DNA from: CAYWEM01 sp964457225
GTDB lineage: Bacteria; Acidobacteriota; Aminicenantia; UBA2199
DNA length: 45,334 nucleotides
Reading direction: 5' to 3'
Assembly: GCA_964457225.1 (NCBI GenBank)
Contig: CAYWEM010000020.1
Span: forward strand, 1-45,334
Shown here: in pieces, positions 23,184-31,519 of the stretch
Numbering within the stretch: position 1 is the stretch's first letter
How the letters are laid out: each line of letters starts with the position of its first letter
The notes under the pieces: model-generated
The model's input: the letters and a program-made list of their open reading frames with translations, nothing else
Told to the model about the DNA's origin: nothing
Database searches by the model: none
Translations under genes and position numbers: made by a program

Positions 23184-25955
23184 ATGAAAAAAGTCTTATT
23201 TCCCTTGTTTTTCCTTTTTGTACTCAACCTGGTTTTGGCCGCTCAGGCAACGCCTCCTGAAGAGAGGCTTCAGGCTTATGAACAGCACCTGGCCATGCAG
23301 GGTGATTCGCTTTTCAACAGCTTGCAATGGCGGGAGATCGGCCCTTATTTCTGCGGCGGCCGCATCGTTGATATTGAGGGTTATATCGACCGGCCTCATA
23401 CTTTCCTGGTGGCCACGGCATCGGGCGGTTTGTGGAAAACAGTCAACAACGCCACCACCTGGACTCCGTTGTTCGACAATGAATCTTCGATCACCATCGG
23501 CGATATCGCAGTGTCGCAGAGTGACCCCGGGCTGATCTGGGTGGGTACCGGTGAAAACAATTCTTCACGAAGTTCATATGCCGGCACCGGAGTTTTCAAG
23601 AGTACCGACGGCGGTTCCAGCTGGATCAACATGGGGCTTTTCGACAGCCATCATATCGGCCGCATCCTGATAGATCCCCAAAATGACGATGTCGTTTACG
23701 TCGCCGTTATCGGCCGGCTCTACACTGAAAACGAGGAACGCGGTGTTTTCAAAACCGAAGACGGAGGCCTGACCTGGGAAAAGATTCTCTACATCAGCCC
23801 CCGTACCGGGGTGATCGACCTGGTCATGCATCCGGAAAACAACCAGGTGCTTTACGCCGCGGCTTGGGAAAGAGATCGCAAGGCCTGGCATTTTACCGCC
23901 GGCGGACCGCAGAGCGCCATTTACAAAACCGTTGACGGCGGCCGCAACTGGAATATCCTGGAAGGCGGTTTCCCCCGCAATGAACATGTCGGCCGCATCG
24001 GACTGGCCATCAGTCCGCTGCATCCCGAAACGATCTATGCCTTCCTGGACAACCAGGAGCCCCGCCCTTCAGAAATAAAGGAAAAGGTCGCAGCCAGCGG
24101 GATTACCCTGGACCAGCTGTCCGCCATGAGCGCCGAGGATTTCCTGAAGCAACCTAAAACGAAAATAACCGCTTTTCTGCGTGAAAACAACGTTCCGGAA
24201 AGATACTCGGCCGACATGATCGTGGAAATGGTGCGCTCAGGCCAGGTGAACCCGGCCATGATCGCCGGAATGATCCGCGGGGCCAACCAGCAGCTTTTTG
24301 AAACAAATATCAAGGGCGGCGAGATTTACCGCAGTGACGACGGCGGGCTGAACTGGCGCAAAACCCATGAAGGCTACCTGGACGGCCTGGTTTACACCTA
24401 CGGCTATTACTTCGGAGAGATCAGGGTTTCCCCCGATGACCGGGAAACCATTTACGTGCTGGGAGTACCTTTGCTGAAGTCAGCTGACGGCGGTCGGACC
24501 TTCAAGGACATTTCCACCCAGGGCGGGATTTACGGGGTCAACGGGGTTCATGCCGATATGCAGGCTCTCTGGATAGATCCCAGGAATGCCGACCGCCTGC
24601 TGCTGGGTAATGACGGCGGCATGAACATTTCCTATGATCGCGGCGATACCTGGCAGAAGATAAACAACATGCCCCTGGCCCAGTCTTACACGGTGCATTT
24701 CGATTTCGCCGAGCCTTACAACGTTTACACCGGCCTGCAGGACAACGGCGTCAACGTCGGCTCCAGCACCTTCGTATACAATGACCTGGAGAATCCCTGG
24801 CGCATGATCCTGGGCGGCGACGGTGCTTTCATCGCCCCGCATCCCACGAAAGCCGGCCTTGTTTACGCCGCCTTCCAGTTCGGTTCGATATACCGGCTGA
24901 ATCTCAACAGCGGTGAGCAGAAAAGCATTCAGCCGCGCAGTCCGAATCCGCTTGATCCATATCGTTTTAACTGGTTGACTCCTTTCATGCTTTCCCATCA
25001 CAATCCAGGCATTATCTACCTGGGAGCCAACAAGATGCTGATGAGCTACAACAGCGGGGACCAGTGGCTGGAAATATCTCCGGATTTGACCGAACGCAGG
25101 AACACGAACGGCAACGTGCCTTTCGCCACCATCACCGCCCTGGATGAATCTCCCCTCAATCCCGAAGTGCTCTATGCCGGTACCGATGACGGCAAGGTCT
25201 GGGTGACCAGGAATCGTGGAGCCAAGTGGGAGCAGATCAACCAGGGCCTGCCCGCAAAATGGGTTACCCGGGTGGTGGCTTCAAAATACCGGCCCGGCCG
25301 GGTTTACCTGACCATGACCGGCTACCGTGAAGATGATTTTTCTCTTTACGCCTACGTTTCAGAAGACTTCGGCGCCAACTGGAAATCCCTGCAGGCCAAC
25401 CTACCCCGGGAGGCGGTCAACGTCATCCGCGAGGACAGTGATAAAGAGGATATTCTGTACCTGGGGACCGACCTGGGCATCTACATCAGCCTTGACCGGG
25501 GAAATTCCTGGTATTCACTGAAGAACAACCTGCCGACCAACGCGGTTTACGACCTGCGGGTTCATCCCCGGGAGAAGGAATTGATCATTGGTACTCACGG
25601 CCGCGGAGTCTTCATCCTGCCGCTGAATAAAATTCAACAGCTCGACCCGGCGAAACTGGCCGCCGAGCTTTTCATGTTTGCACCCGGGGCGGTGACCCTG
25701 AGCCGTTCACGCTGGCAACCCCAGGCTCCCGCCGGGATTGACTTCTACAGTTCCAAGCCGGCCCAGGTGGAAGTGTCGATTTTGGATGGAACAGGCAGGC
25801 TGTTTCATAAATGGCAGGTCCAGGCGGAGCGGGGTATCAACCAGGTTTCCTGGGATCTGAGCGATGGTCGCGGGCGAAAAGCGGAACCGGGAGATTACCA
25901 CATCCGTCTGAAAAGCGGGAAAACCCAGGAAAAGGCCGTTCTGACGGTTAAATAG
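23184..25955 (+). CDS. Secreted VPS10/sortilin-like Asp-box (BNR) repeat protein
   Basis: Exported 923-residue beta-propeller protein. Signal peptide MKKVLFPLFFLFVLNLVLAA, then about ten Asp-box motifs (STDGGSSW, TEDGGLTW, TVDGGRNW, SDDGGLNW, SADGGRTF, SYDRGDTW, TRNRGAKW, SEDFGANW, SLDRGNSW and others) as in glycosyl-hydrolase-like VPS10/sortilin propellers. A helical insert of roughly 85 residues (around 290-375, from EIKEKVAAS to QQLFETNIK) interrupts the propeller. The last about 90 residues (VEVSILDGTGRLF to YHIRLKSG) form a FlgD-Ig-like domain. The start at 23184 is preferred because AGGAGGT abuts the ATG at 23178. Abundant in environmental Acidobacteriota-like genomes; substrate and enzymatic activity are unproven. 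Confidence 0.88.
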   Translation: MKKVLFPLFFLFVLNLVLAAQATPPEERLQAYEQHLAMQGDSLFNSLQWREIGPYFCGGRIVDIEGYIDRPHTFLVATASGGLWKTVNNATTWTPLFDNESSITIGDIAVSQSDPGLIWVGTGENNSSRSSYAGTGVFKSTDGGSSWINMGLFDSHHIGRILIDPQNDDVVYVAVIGRLYTENEERGVFKTEDGGLTWEKILYISPRTGVIDLVMHPENNQVLYAAAWERDRKAWHFTAGGPQSAIYKTVDGGRNWNILEGGFPRNEHVGRIGLAISPLHPETIYAFLDNQEPRPSEIKEKVAASGITLDQLSAMSAEDFLKQPKTKITAFLRENNVPERYSADMIVEMVRSGQVNPAMIAGMIRGANQQLFETNIKGGEIYRSDDGGLNWRKTHEGYLDGLVYTYGYYFGEIRVSPDDRETIYVLGVPLLKSADGGRTFKDISTQGGIYGVNGVHADMQALWIDPRNADRLLLGNDGGMNISYDRGDTWQKINNMPLAQSYTVHFDFAEPYNVYTGLQDNGVNVGSSTFVYNDLENPWRMILGGDGAFIAPHPTKAGLVYAAFQFGSIYRLNLNSGEQKSIQPRSPNPLDPYRFNWLTPFMLSHHNPGIIYLGANKMLMSYNSGDQWLEISPDLTERRNTNGNVPFATITALDESPLNPEVLYAGTDDGKVWVTRNRGAKWEQINQGLPAKWVTRVVASKYRPGRVYLTMTGYREDDFSLYAYVSEDFGANWKSLQANLPREAVNVIREDSDKEDILYLGTDLGIYISLDRGNSWYSLKNNLPTNAVYDLRVHPREKELIIGTHGRGVFILPLNKIQQLDPAKLAAELFMFAPGAVTLSRSRWQPQAPAGIDFYSSKPAQVEVSILDGTGRLFHKWQVQAERGINQVSWDLSDGRGRKAEPGDYHIRLKSGKTQEKAVLTVK

Positions 25956-25961
25956 AAGCTC

Positions 25962-27605
25962 TTACCTGCCCGGGCATTCAGCCGCGATCCGGGCCGGAAT
26001 GTTCTTGTTTCCGTAGGCCTGCTCAAAGTGCCGGCTGAATTCCCGGGCCAGTTTTTCGGCCCGCTGGTCGAACTCCTTCCCGTCGGCCCAGGTACTGCGG
26101 GGGTTGAGCAGCTTGTCCTCAACTCCCGGGCAGGAGAGAGGCACGCTGAAATGAAAAAGCCGGTCTTCACGGGTTTGCACACTCTGGAACGACCCGTTTA
26201 AAATCGCGTCGATAACCGCCCTGGTCGCGCTTATGTCCATGCGGCGGCCCTGGCCGTAGGGTCCGCCGCTCCAGCCGGTGTTGACCAGGAAAACCCTGGT
26301 TGAGTGACGTTTCAATTTCTCGCCCAGCATATTGGCGTACACTTCCGGATTCAGAGGCATGAAGGGCTGGCCGAAAAAACGGGAAAAGGTGGTCACCGGC
26401 TCCTTGATGCCCGTTTCGGTGCCAGCCAGCTTGCTGGTATAGCCCATCAAAAACCAGAGCATAGCCTGGTTTTCATTGAGCAGAGCCACCGGGGGCAGGA
26501 CTCCGTTGGCATCGGCGGTCAGGAAAATGATGTTGCTGGGATGTCCTCCGCAGGAAGACTCCTTGACTGCGGGCAGAAATGACAGGGGGTAAGAGCCGCG
26601 CGAGTTTTCGGTCAGCCTGGAATCGTTGAAGTCAAAGCTGCCGTCAGGGTACATCAGCGCGTTTTCAACGATTGCTCCGTGAGCCAGGATATCGTCCCGG
26701 TGCATGATGGCCTGGTATATCTGGGGCTCCTTCAGCGGGTCCAGGTTGATCAGCTTGGCATAACAGCCGTATTCAAAATTGGCGATGCCGTTTTCATCCC
26801 AGCCGTGTTCATCGTCTCCCAGCAGGGCCCGGTGCGGATCGGCCGAGAGGGTGGTCTTGCCGGTTCCGGACAGGCCCAGAAAGAGGGCGATGTCGCCGTC
26901 CCGGCCTTCGTTGGCCGAGGTGTGCAGCGGCAGTATTCCCTTTCCGGGCAGGAGGAAATTCATCACCGTGAAGACCAGTTTCTTGACACTGCCCAGGTAG
27001 GCCGAACCTATTACCAGTCCGATGCGCTTTTCCATGTCAACGGCAACGGCCAGGTCTGAAGCGCTTCCGTCGAGCAGTTTGCGCAGGCGGCCGGAGTATT
27101 TAGCCTTGTCCAGCTTAAGCCTGGGCAGGACGATCAACAAGAGGTCGCGGTCGGCCAGCACGCTCCGGGAGAAATCAGCCGGTATGGGCCGGAACATGTT
27201 TTCAGTGAAAAGAACGGTCAGCGCCTGGTCGGTTACGGTTCTTACCTTGAGTGCGTAATTACTGTCGGCTCCAACTACTCTTTCACTGATATAAAGGTTT
27301 TCCGCGGCGCCGGCCTGGGCCAGGGCGTCGGCGAAAATCATCGAGAAGGTTTCCTGGTCCATGGCGATGTTGTTCGGTGAATCCCAGTCGATAGCCATGC
27401 TCACCGCCTGGTCACGGACCAGGTAGGTGTCTTTTGGGCTGCGGCCGGTTGATTCGACCGGAGTCCAGGTAGCCAGGGCCCCGTTTTTACTGGGCATTGC
27501 CTCGCCGTTCTCCAGGGCGGCGGAGATCAGCTGGCTGCGGGTGGAAGATGCAAAAATCCGGGCATGATGCTTCAGCATTTCATTTACCTGTTGGTGGTAG
27601 TCCAT
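25962..27605 (-). CDS. pckA: ATP-dependent phosphoenolpyruvate carboxykinase
   Basis: Converts oxaloacetate and ATP to PEP, CO2 and ADP, the entry to gluconeogenesis. 547 residues, with the substrate arginine in GRSPKDTYLVRD (Arg55), metal and PEP-binding SAYLGSVKKLVF and PLHTSANEG, the P-loop GLSGTGKTTLSADP (244-257), kinase-2 LLGDDEHGWDENG and VFLVNTGWSGGPYG. This is the ATP class, not the GTP class. AAGGAG lies before the ATG. It follows the M16 pair by 66 bp on the same strand; whether it is in their operon is undecided because no separate promoter was identified. It converges on the Asp-box gene with only six bases between stops. Confidence 0.96.
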   Translation of the reverse strand: MDYHQQVNEMLKHHARIFASSTRSQLISAALENGEAMPSKNGALATWTPVESTGRSPKDTYLVRDQAVSMAIDWDSPNNIAMDQETFSMIFADALAQAGAAENLYISERVVGADSNYALKVRTVTDQALTVLFTENMFRPIPADFSRSVLADRDLLLIVLPRLKLDKAKYSGRLRKLLDGSASDLAVAVDMEKRIGLVIGSAYLGSVKKLVFTVMNFLLPGKGILPLHTSANEGRDGDIALFLGLSGTGKTTLSADPHRALLGDDEHGWDENGIANFEYGCYAKLINLDPLKEPQIYQAIMHRDDILAHGAIVENALMYPDGSFDFNDSRLTENSRGSYPLSFLPAVKESSCGGHPSNIIFLTADANGVLPPVALLNENQAMLWFLMGYTSKLAGTETGIKEPVTTFSRFFGQPFMPLNPEVYANMLGEKLKRHSTRVFLVNTGWSGGPYGQGRRMDISATRAVIDAILNGSFQSVQTREDRLFHFSVPLSCPGVEDKLLNPRSTWADGKEFDQRAEKLAREFSRHFEQAYGNKNIPARIAAECPGR

Positions 27606-27671
27606 GAAACACTCCTTGATGGTTTCTTTATCGATGCCAACCTGAATCCGGTTGCAGAGCCGGTCCGGGGT

Positions 27672-29084
27672 TCAAGGTTCATCAATCCACTCAACGGTTA
27701 TAGACCAGGCCTGGCGGGCCAGCACGTCCCGGTTGCCGATTATCACGACCGTACCCAGATCGGCCGGGGTTTCCCGGTTTTCAGCGGCCAGGAAGGTGCG
27801 GATGGCCAGGTTGGTTTTTTCCAGGGATAATTCCCTCATCATGTTAGGCAGCCAGTAATTGAAAGGCTGGGGCATGCCGGTGAGAAACTGGAATGCTTCG
27901 TTCCTGACTTCCTGCTCGAAATCCGCTGTTCGCACCTTGGCCTTGTTGAGAAAGTTGTTGACGGCTTCCAGGTATTCACGCCGATCCAGCGGTTGTGCCA
28001 GCAAACGGCGCCTTTCCTGGTCGATCAGGCCCAGCAGTGGTTCGATGTCGGCGGGATTCACCCTGACCTGGTGTGTTATGACCGCGGCTCCGGCGTGGTG
28101 GTTTACTTCAGATTGAAACTGGTAATTTCGGGCGGAAAACTGGTTGAAGCGGGCCTGGTAAATCCTGCCGCCGGGAAAGGAAAACAGCGCGTGATGAAGG
28201 GCCAGCTGGGCCAGGTGCTGGGGATGATTGATTTCCGGCAGGGCCTCCAGCCACATCAGCAGGGGCGGCTCGCTGTCCGCGGCTGGGAAAAAGACTATTT
28301 TCCTTTCCCTTTGCGGGGCAGGAGGAAATGGCGGAATGGTTACCGTTACTTCATCCGGTCTTTCCGAATCACTGCTGCCATGCATGCTGCGCTCAAGCAG
28401 GCCCAGGGTGACGTGGGGGTTGATGTTGCCCTTGACTATCACCGAACTGCGCTGGGGGCGGAAGTTTTTCTGGTAAAAGGATCGCAATTGGTACAGGTTG
28501 AGATTGGGCAACTCGGAGAAAGGCAGGTAAGTGAAACCCAGGGGCTGGCCGGGAAACAGCAGTGCGTAACCCAGCCTTCGCGCCAGGGTTGATTTCCATT
28601 CAGGACGGCGGAAAAAATCCGGCCAGTAGATTTCCAGGCTGCGGTTCAGTTTTTTTATGAAAAAATGGGAATAATTGAACAATTCACGGAGGAAGCCGCC
28701 CAGGAGCGAGAGGCGGTCATTGGGGAAGTTCAAACTGATCAGCAGGTGGTCCGGGAATAATTCCAGTTCGTAATCACCGCCGAGGCGCCGCAGGGAACGC
28801 AGCAGGGGGGATGATGGTTCATCTATTTCCCGGTTGAAAAGATGAAACACGGTAAGCGCCGGTATACCCGTGCTGAGCTGGGTTGGAGGACTTTCAGAAT
28901 AATCGAAGAGTACAATCACCTGGGCGTGAATGAAAGGCATTTGCTGATCCTGGATGATGCGCAGGTTGATGCCTCTCTGGGTTCTGAAATGAAAGGCGTT
29001 GTCGCTTGCCTGTTGCAGCCCCGGATGCAGAATAAGCAGCAGGGGCAGCAGCAGGAAGCGGAATCTGGTATTAATTGTCGGCAT
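27672..29084 (-). CDS. M16 peptidase-like protein without zinc motif, second of pair
   Basis: Exported 470-residue M16-fold protein. A signal peptide (FRFLLLPLLLILHPGLQQA) is followed by an M16 N-terminal half in which no HxxEH motif exists; the corresponding area reads STGIPALTVFHLFNREID. The family's middle segment is clear: PFSELPNLNLYQLRSFYQKN then RPQRSSVIVKGNI. In the C-terminal half GGRIYQARFNQ and SARNYQFQSEV resemble the conserved Arg/Tyr pair that non-catalytic M16B subunits use to hold substrate. It overlaps its upstream neighbour by 14 bp, so a heterodimer is expected. It cannot hydrolyse peptides by the classic mechanism. Confidence 0.82.
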   Translation of the reverse strand: MPTINTRFRFLLLPLLLILHPGLQQASDNAFHFRTQRGINLRIIQDQQMPFIHAQVIVLFDYSESPPTQLSTGIPALTVFHLFNREIDEPSSPLLRSLRRLGGDYELELFPDHLLISLNFPNDRLSLLGGFLRELFNYSHFFIKKLNRSLEIYWPDFFRRPEWKSTLARRLGYALLFPGQPLGFTYLPFSELPNLNLYQLRSFYQKNFRPQRSSVIVKGNINPHVTLGLLERSMHGSSDSERPDEVTVTIPPFPPAPQRERKIVFFPAADSEPPLLMWLEALPEINHPQHLAQLALHHALFSFPGGRIYQARFNQFSARNYQFQSEVNHHAGAAVITHQVRVNPADIEPLLGLIDQERRRLLAQPLDRREYLEAVNNFLNKAKVRTADFEQEVRNEAFQFLTGMPQPFNYWLPNMMRELSLEKTNLAIRTFLAAENRETPADLGTVVIIGNRDVLARQAWSITVEWIDEP

Positions 29085-30384
29085 AGACGTTCAATATCAC
29101 CTGGTTTTCCCTGGCCAAATATTTCCTGGCCGCCCGCTGGATGTCAAAGGAAGTGATGCGCTGAATCCTTTTCAGGTGGCCTTCGACCTGTCCCAGGTCA
29201 CGGTAGCGGTGAAAGTTTTCGGCGATCAGGTAACTGCGTTCTTCCGGCCGGCTCAGCCTCTTGAGATAGTCCAGTTCCATCAGCGTTTTGATCGCTCTCA
29301 AGTCCTGGTTGTTGAGGGTCAGGTTCTGCAATGATTCCAGTTCGCGGCTCAGTACGAACTTGGCTTTTTCAAGATCGGCCCGCCGGGAGGTGCGTAATTG
29401 CAGAGTGAAGGAATTGGCTTCGAAAAAATCGGTCAAATCGGAATTGACTGCCACGTCAAGTTGATTGGCCTGGTTGAGTACAGCTTTCAGCCTGCCGACT
29501 CTTTCATCCATCAGGTAATAGGATAGGAATTCGGTGTAAACTTCGTCATGGCTGATGCGGGCCGGAAAACGAAAGCCGAAAATGGTGAAATGCTCGGCCA
29601 GATTCGGTTCGATCCAGTTCTGGAAAATGACTTCGCGGCGCGGTTCGGCCGGGAAAAAGGGTGCCGGGCGCACCCTGGGCAGGGCGGTGAGTTTCTGAAA
29701 ATGACGGTTGATCATTGTTTTCAGTTCGTCGATGTTGAAGCGCCCGTTTATCACCATCACGATGCGCGCCGGATCGCGGTAGTTCTCGTAAAAGTTGAGC
29801 AGGCGGCTGTTATCCGCCCGGATCAGGATGTCCGGTTCGCCCTGCAGCTTGGTTTCGTAGGCGGTGCCCTGCAGCACGGTCGACTGCACCCAGTTGTAGG
29901 CCCGGTAATCGACACTGCTCTTTTCCATCCTGCTGATGCGGTTGTTGTAGGCGGTTTTCTGCCGGTTCAGGAATTGATTGTCCAACTGGAGCGAGTATAA
30001 TCTTTCGCTTTCCAGCCAGAGCGCGGTGTTGATTTCCGAGTCGGGGACTATCTTGAAAAAAGCCGAGTAATCGTAATTGACCCTGGTGGTCATCATGCCA
30101 GCGGTTTTGCTCATGATGAAGAAATGGTCGCCTGCTTCAAGGTTTTCTGTTTTGTGGAATACCAGGTACTGGTAGAGATAGGATGCTCCGGACAGGTCGG
30201 ACGGCTCATCGCGGGCTCCGTTAAGGTGGTAAACCAGCAGGGATGTGTATTCCGCTCCCGGGTCGGGGACCAGGAACACCTTGAGGCCGTTGGCCAGTTC
30301 GAAACTGTAAAGATTGTTCAGCAGGGCGGGGAGGGGTGCGGCCAGTAAGACCGCAAGCATAAGAGCCGCCAGCAAGATTTTCAC
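29071..30384 (-). CDS. M16 peptidase-like protein with inactivated zinc motif, first of pair
   Basis: Exported 437-residue M16 relative. After the signal peptide (ILLAALMLAVLLAAPLPA) comes the normal FELANGLKVFLVPDP opening, then GASYLYQYLVF where the inverted zinc motif HxxEH should be: His is Tyr69, Glu is Gln72 and His is Tyr73. FYENYRDPARIVMVINGRFN, the usual linker motif, is intact, as is the C-terminal half. All three catalytic positions are changed by substitutions within an otherwise conserved frame, so this is a maintained pseudo-enzyme. The start is GTG at 30384, without a ribosome binding site and six bases after a TAAAAT -10 box. Confidence 0.85.
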   Translation of the reverse strand: MKILLAALMLAVLLAAPLPALLNNLYSFELANGLKVFLVPDPGAEYTSLLVYHLNGARDEPSDLSGASYLYQYLVFHKTENLEAGDHFFIMSKTAGMMTTRVNYDYSAFFKIVPDSEINTALWLESERLYSLQLDNQFLNRQKTAYNNRISRMEKSSVDYRAYNWVQSTVLQGTAYETKLQGEPDILIRADNSRLLNFYENYRDPARIVMVINGRFNIDELKTMINRHFQKLTALPRVRPAPFFPAEPRREVIFQNWIEPNLAEHFTIFGFRFPARISHDEVYTEFLSYYLMDERVGRLKAVLNQANQLDVAVNSDLTDFFEANSFTLQLRTSRRADLEKAKFVLSRELESLQNLTLNNQDLRAIKTLMELDYLKRLSRPEERSYLIAENFHRYRDLGQVEGHLKRIQRITSFDIQRAARKYLARENQVILNVYADN

Positions 30385-30390
30385 TTTTAC

Positions 30391-30419
30391 ATTTTATAGC
30401 TTTGCATGGTTTTCGTCAA
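30391..30419 (-). promoter_or_regulatory. Predicted promoter of the M16 pair
   Basis: Minus-strand TTGACG (30419-30414) and TAAAAT (30396-30391) with a 17-bp spacer. Transcription would begin at or next to the GTG start codon (30384). Confidence 0.55.
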
Positions 30420-30437
30420 TGAAGCAGGTTCGCGGGA

Positions 30438-30466
30438 TTGCAAATTGAGTTTCATTGGCTTAACAT
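30438..30466 (+). promoter_or_regulatory. Predicted promoter of the class I aldolase gene
   Basis: TTGCAA (30438-30443) and TAACAT (30461-30466) with a 17-bp spacer, about 33 bp before the ATG at 30500. It is back to back with the M16 promoter. Confidence 0.45.
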
Positions 30467-30499
30467 AAACAGGATTAAGAAAATATGGAGGTATATACC

Positions 30500-31423
30500 A
30501 TGGAAGATCGTTTTTTTATTCCGGCTGATGTGCCCAACGGTGCCGTCAACGAATACCTGAGCAATTACGAGGAAATCACCCTGGGTTCCGGCCGGCTGAT
30601 GCTTTTTGCCGGGGACCAGAAGATCGAGCATCTCAACGATGATTTTTACGGACCGGGAATAGCAGTCGATGACAACGACCCTGAACATCTCTTTCGCATC
30701 GCCGACCAGGCTGAAATCGGGGTTTTTGCCGCCCAGATGGGATTGATTTCGCTTTATGCCGGTGATTATCCGGAAGTCCCCTACCTGGTCAAGCTCAACT
30801 CCAAGACCCATCTGGTCAAAACGGCCCAGCGCGACCCGGTTTCCCTGCAGATGGTCGATGTTCAGCAGGTGGTCGATTTCAAGAAGAACACCGGTCTCAA
30901 TATCCTGGGCATAGGTTACACCATTTACCTGGGCAGCGAATTTGAGCACCTGATGATCCGGGAAGCCTACCAGGCCATTTACCAGGCTCACCAGCACGGC
31001 CTGATCACCGTGCTCTGGATCTATCCCCGCGGACAGGCTGTAAAGGACGAAAAAGACGCCGACCTGATCGCCGGTGCCACGGGAGTGGCCGCCACCCTGG
31101 GCAGCGATTTCGTCAAGGTCAATTATCCCAAGGCCAAGGCTGAGAAGTCAGCCGAGATTTTCAAGCGGGCCGTCAAGGCGGCCGGCCGCACCAAGGTGGT
31201 TTGCGCCGGAGGCTCTTCCACCGATCCCAGGGAGTTCCTGCAGCAGCTGCATGACCAGATATTCGTTTCCGGCGCCGCCGGCAACGCCACCGGCCGCAAT
31301 ATCCACCAGAAAAAACTGGATGAGGCGGTTCGCCTGGCCAATGCCATCACCGCCATCACCGTTTACGGCAAATCAGTGGCGGATGCCTTCAAGGTGTACA
31401 GCAAGGAAAAGAAAAAGGGTTGA
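30500..31423 (+). CDS. fbaB: Class I fructose-bisphosphate aldolase (FbaB/DhnA type)
   Basis: Cleaves or forms fructose-1,6-bisphosphate through a Schiff base. 307 residues from ATG 30500, chosen because GGAGG lies nine bases upstream (an ATG at 30485 overlaps that site). Recognisable segments are MLFAGDQKIEHLNDDFYG (catalytic Asp and phosphate region), LGSDFVKVNYPKA with the Schiff-base lysine about 206, VVCAGGSSTDP and FVSGAAGNATGRNIHQK (phosphate loop). This is the archaeal-type class I aldolase, unrelated to metal-dependent class II enzymes. With pckA nearby it fits gluconeogenesis. The next gene has its own promoter. Confidence 0.9.
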   Translation: MEDRFFIPADVPNGAVNEYLSNYEEITLGSGRLMLFAGDQKIEHLNDDFYGPGIAVDDNDPEHLFRIADQAEIGVFAAQMGLISLYAGDYPEVPYLVKLNSKTHLVKTAQRDPVSLQMVDVQQVVDFKKNTGLNILGIGYTIYLGSEFEHLMIREAYQAIYQAHQHGLITVLWIYPRGQAVKDEKDADLIAGATGVAATLGSDFVKVNYPKAKAEKSAEIFKRAVKAAGRTKVVCAGGSSTDPREFLQQLHDQIFVSGAAGNATGRNIHQKKLDEAVRLANAITAITVYGKSVADAFKVYSKEKKKG

Positions 31424-31450
31424 TTCAAAGGCTGTTTGTCGGCCTGAACC

Positions 31451-31479
31451 TTTACAGCGGGATTGAAAAAGTATACAAT
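31451..31479 (+). promoter_or_regulatory. Predicted promoter of the cysteine/cystathionine synthase gene
   Basis: TTTACA (31451-31456) and TACAAT (31474-31479) with a 17-bp spacer, about 40 bp before the ATG. Confidence 0.45.
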
Positions 31480-31519
31480 TGGATACATCTGAACTTTCCC
31501 GGTAATTGAGGAAATCCGC

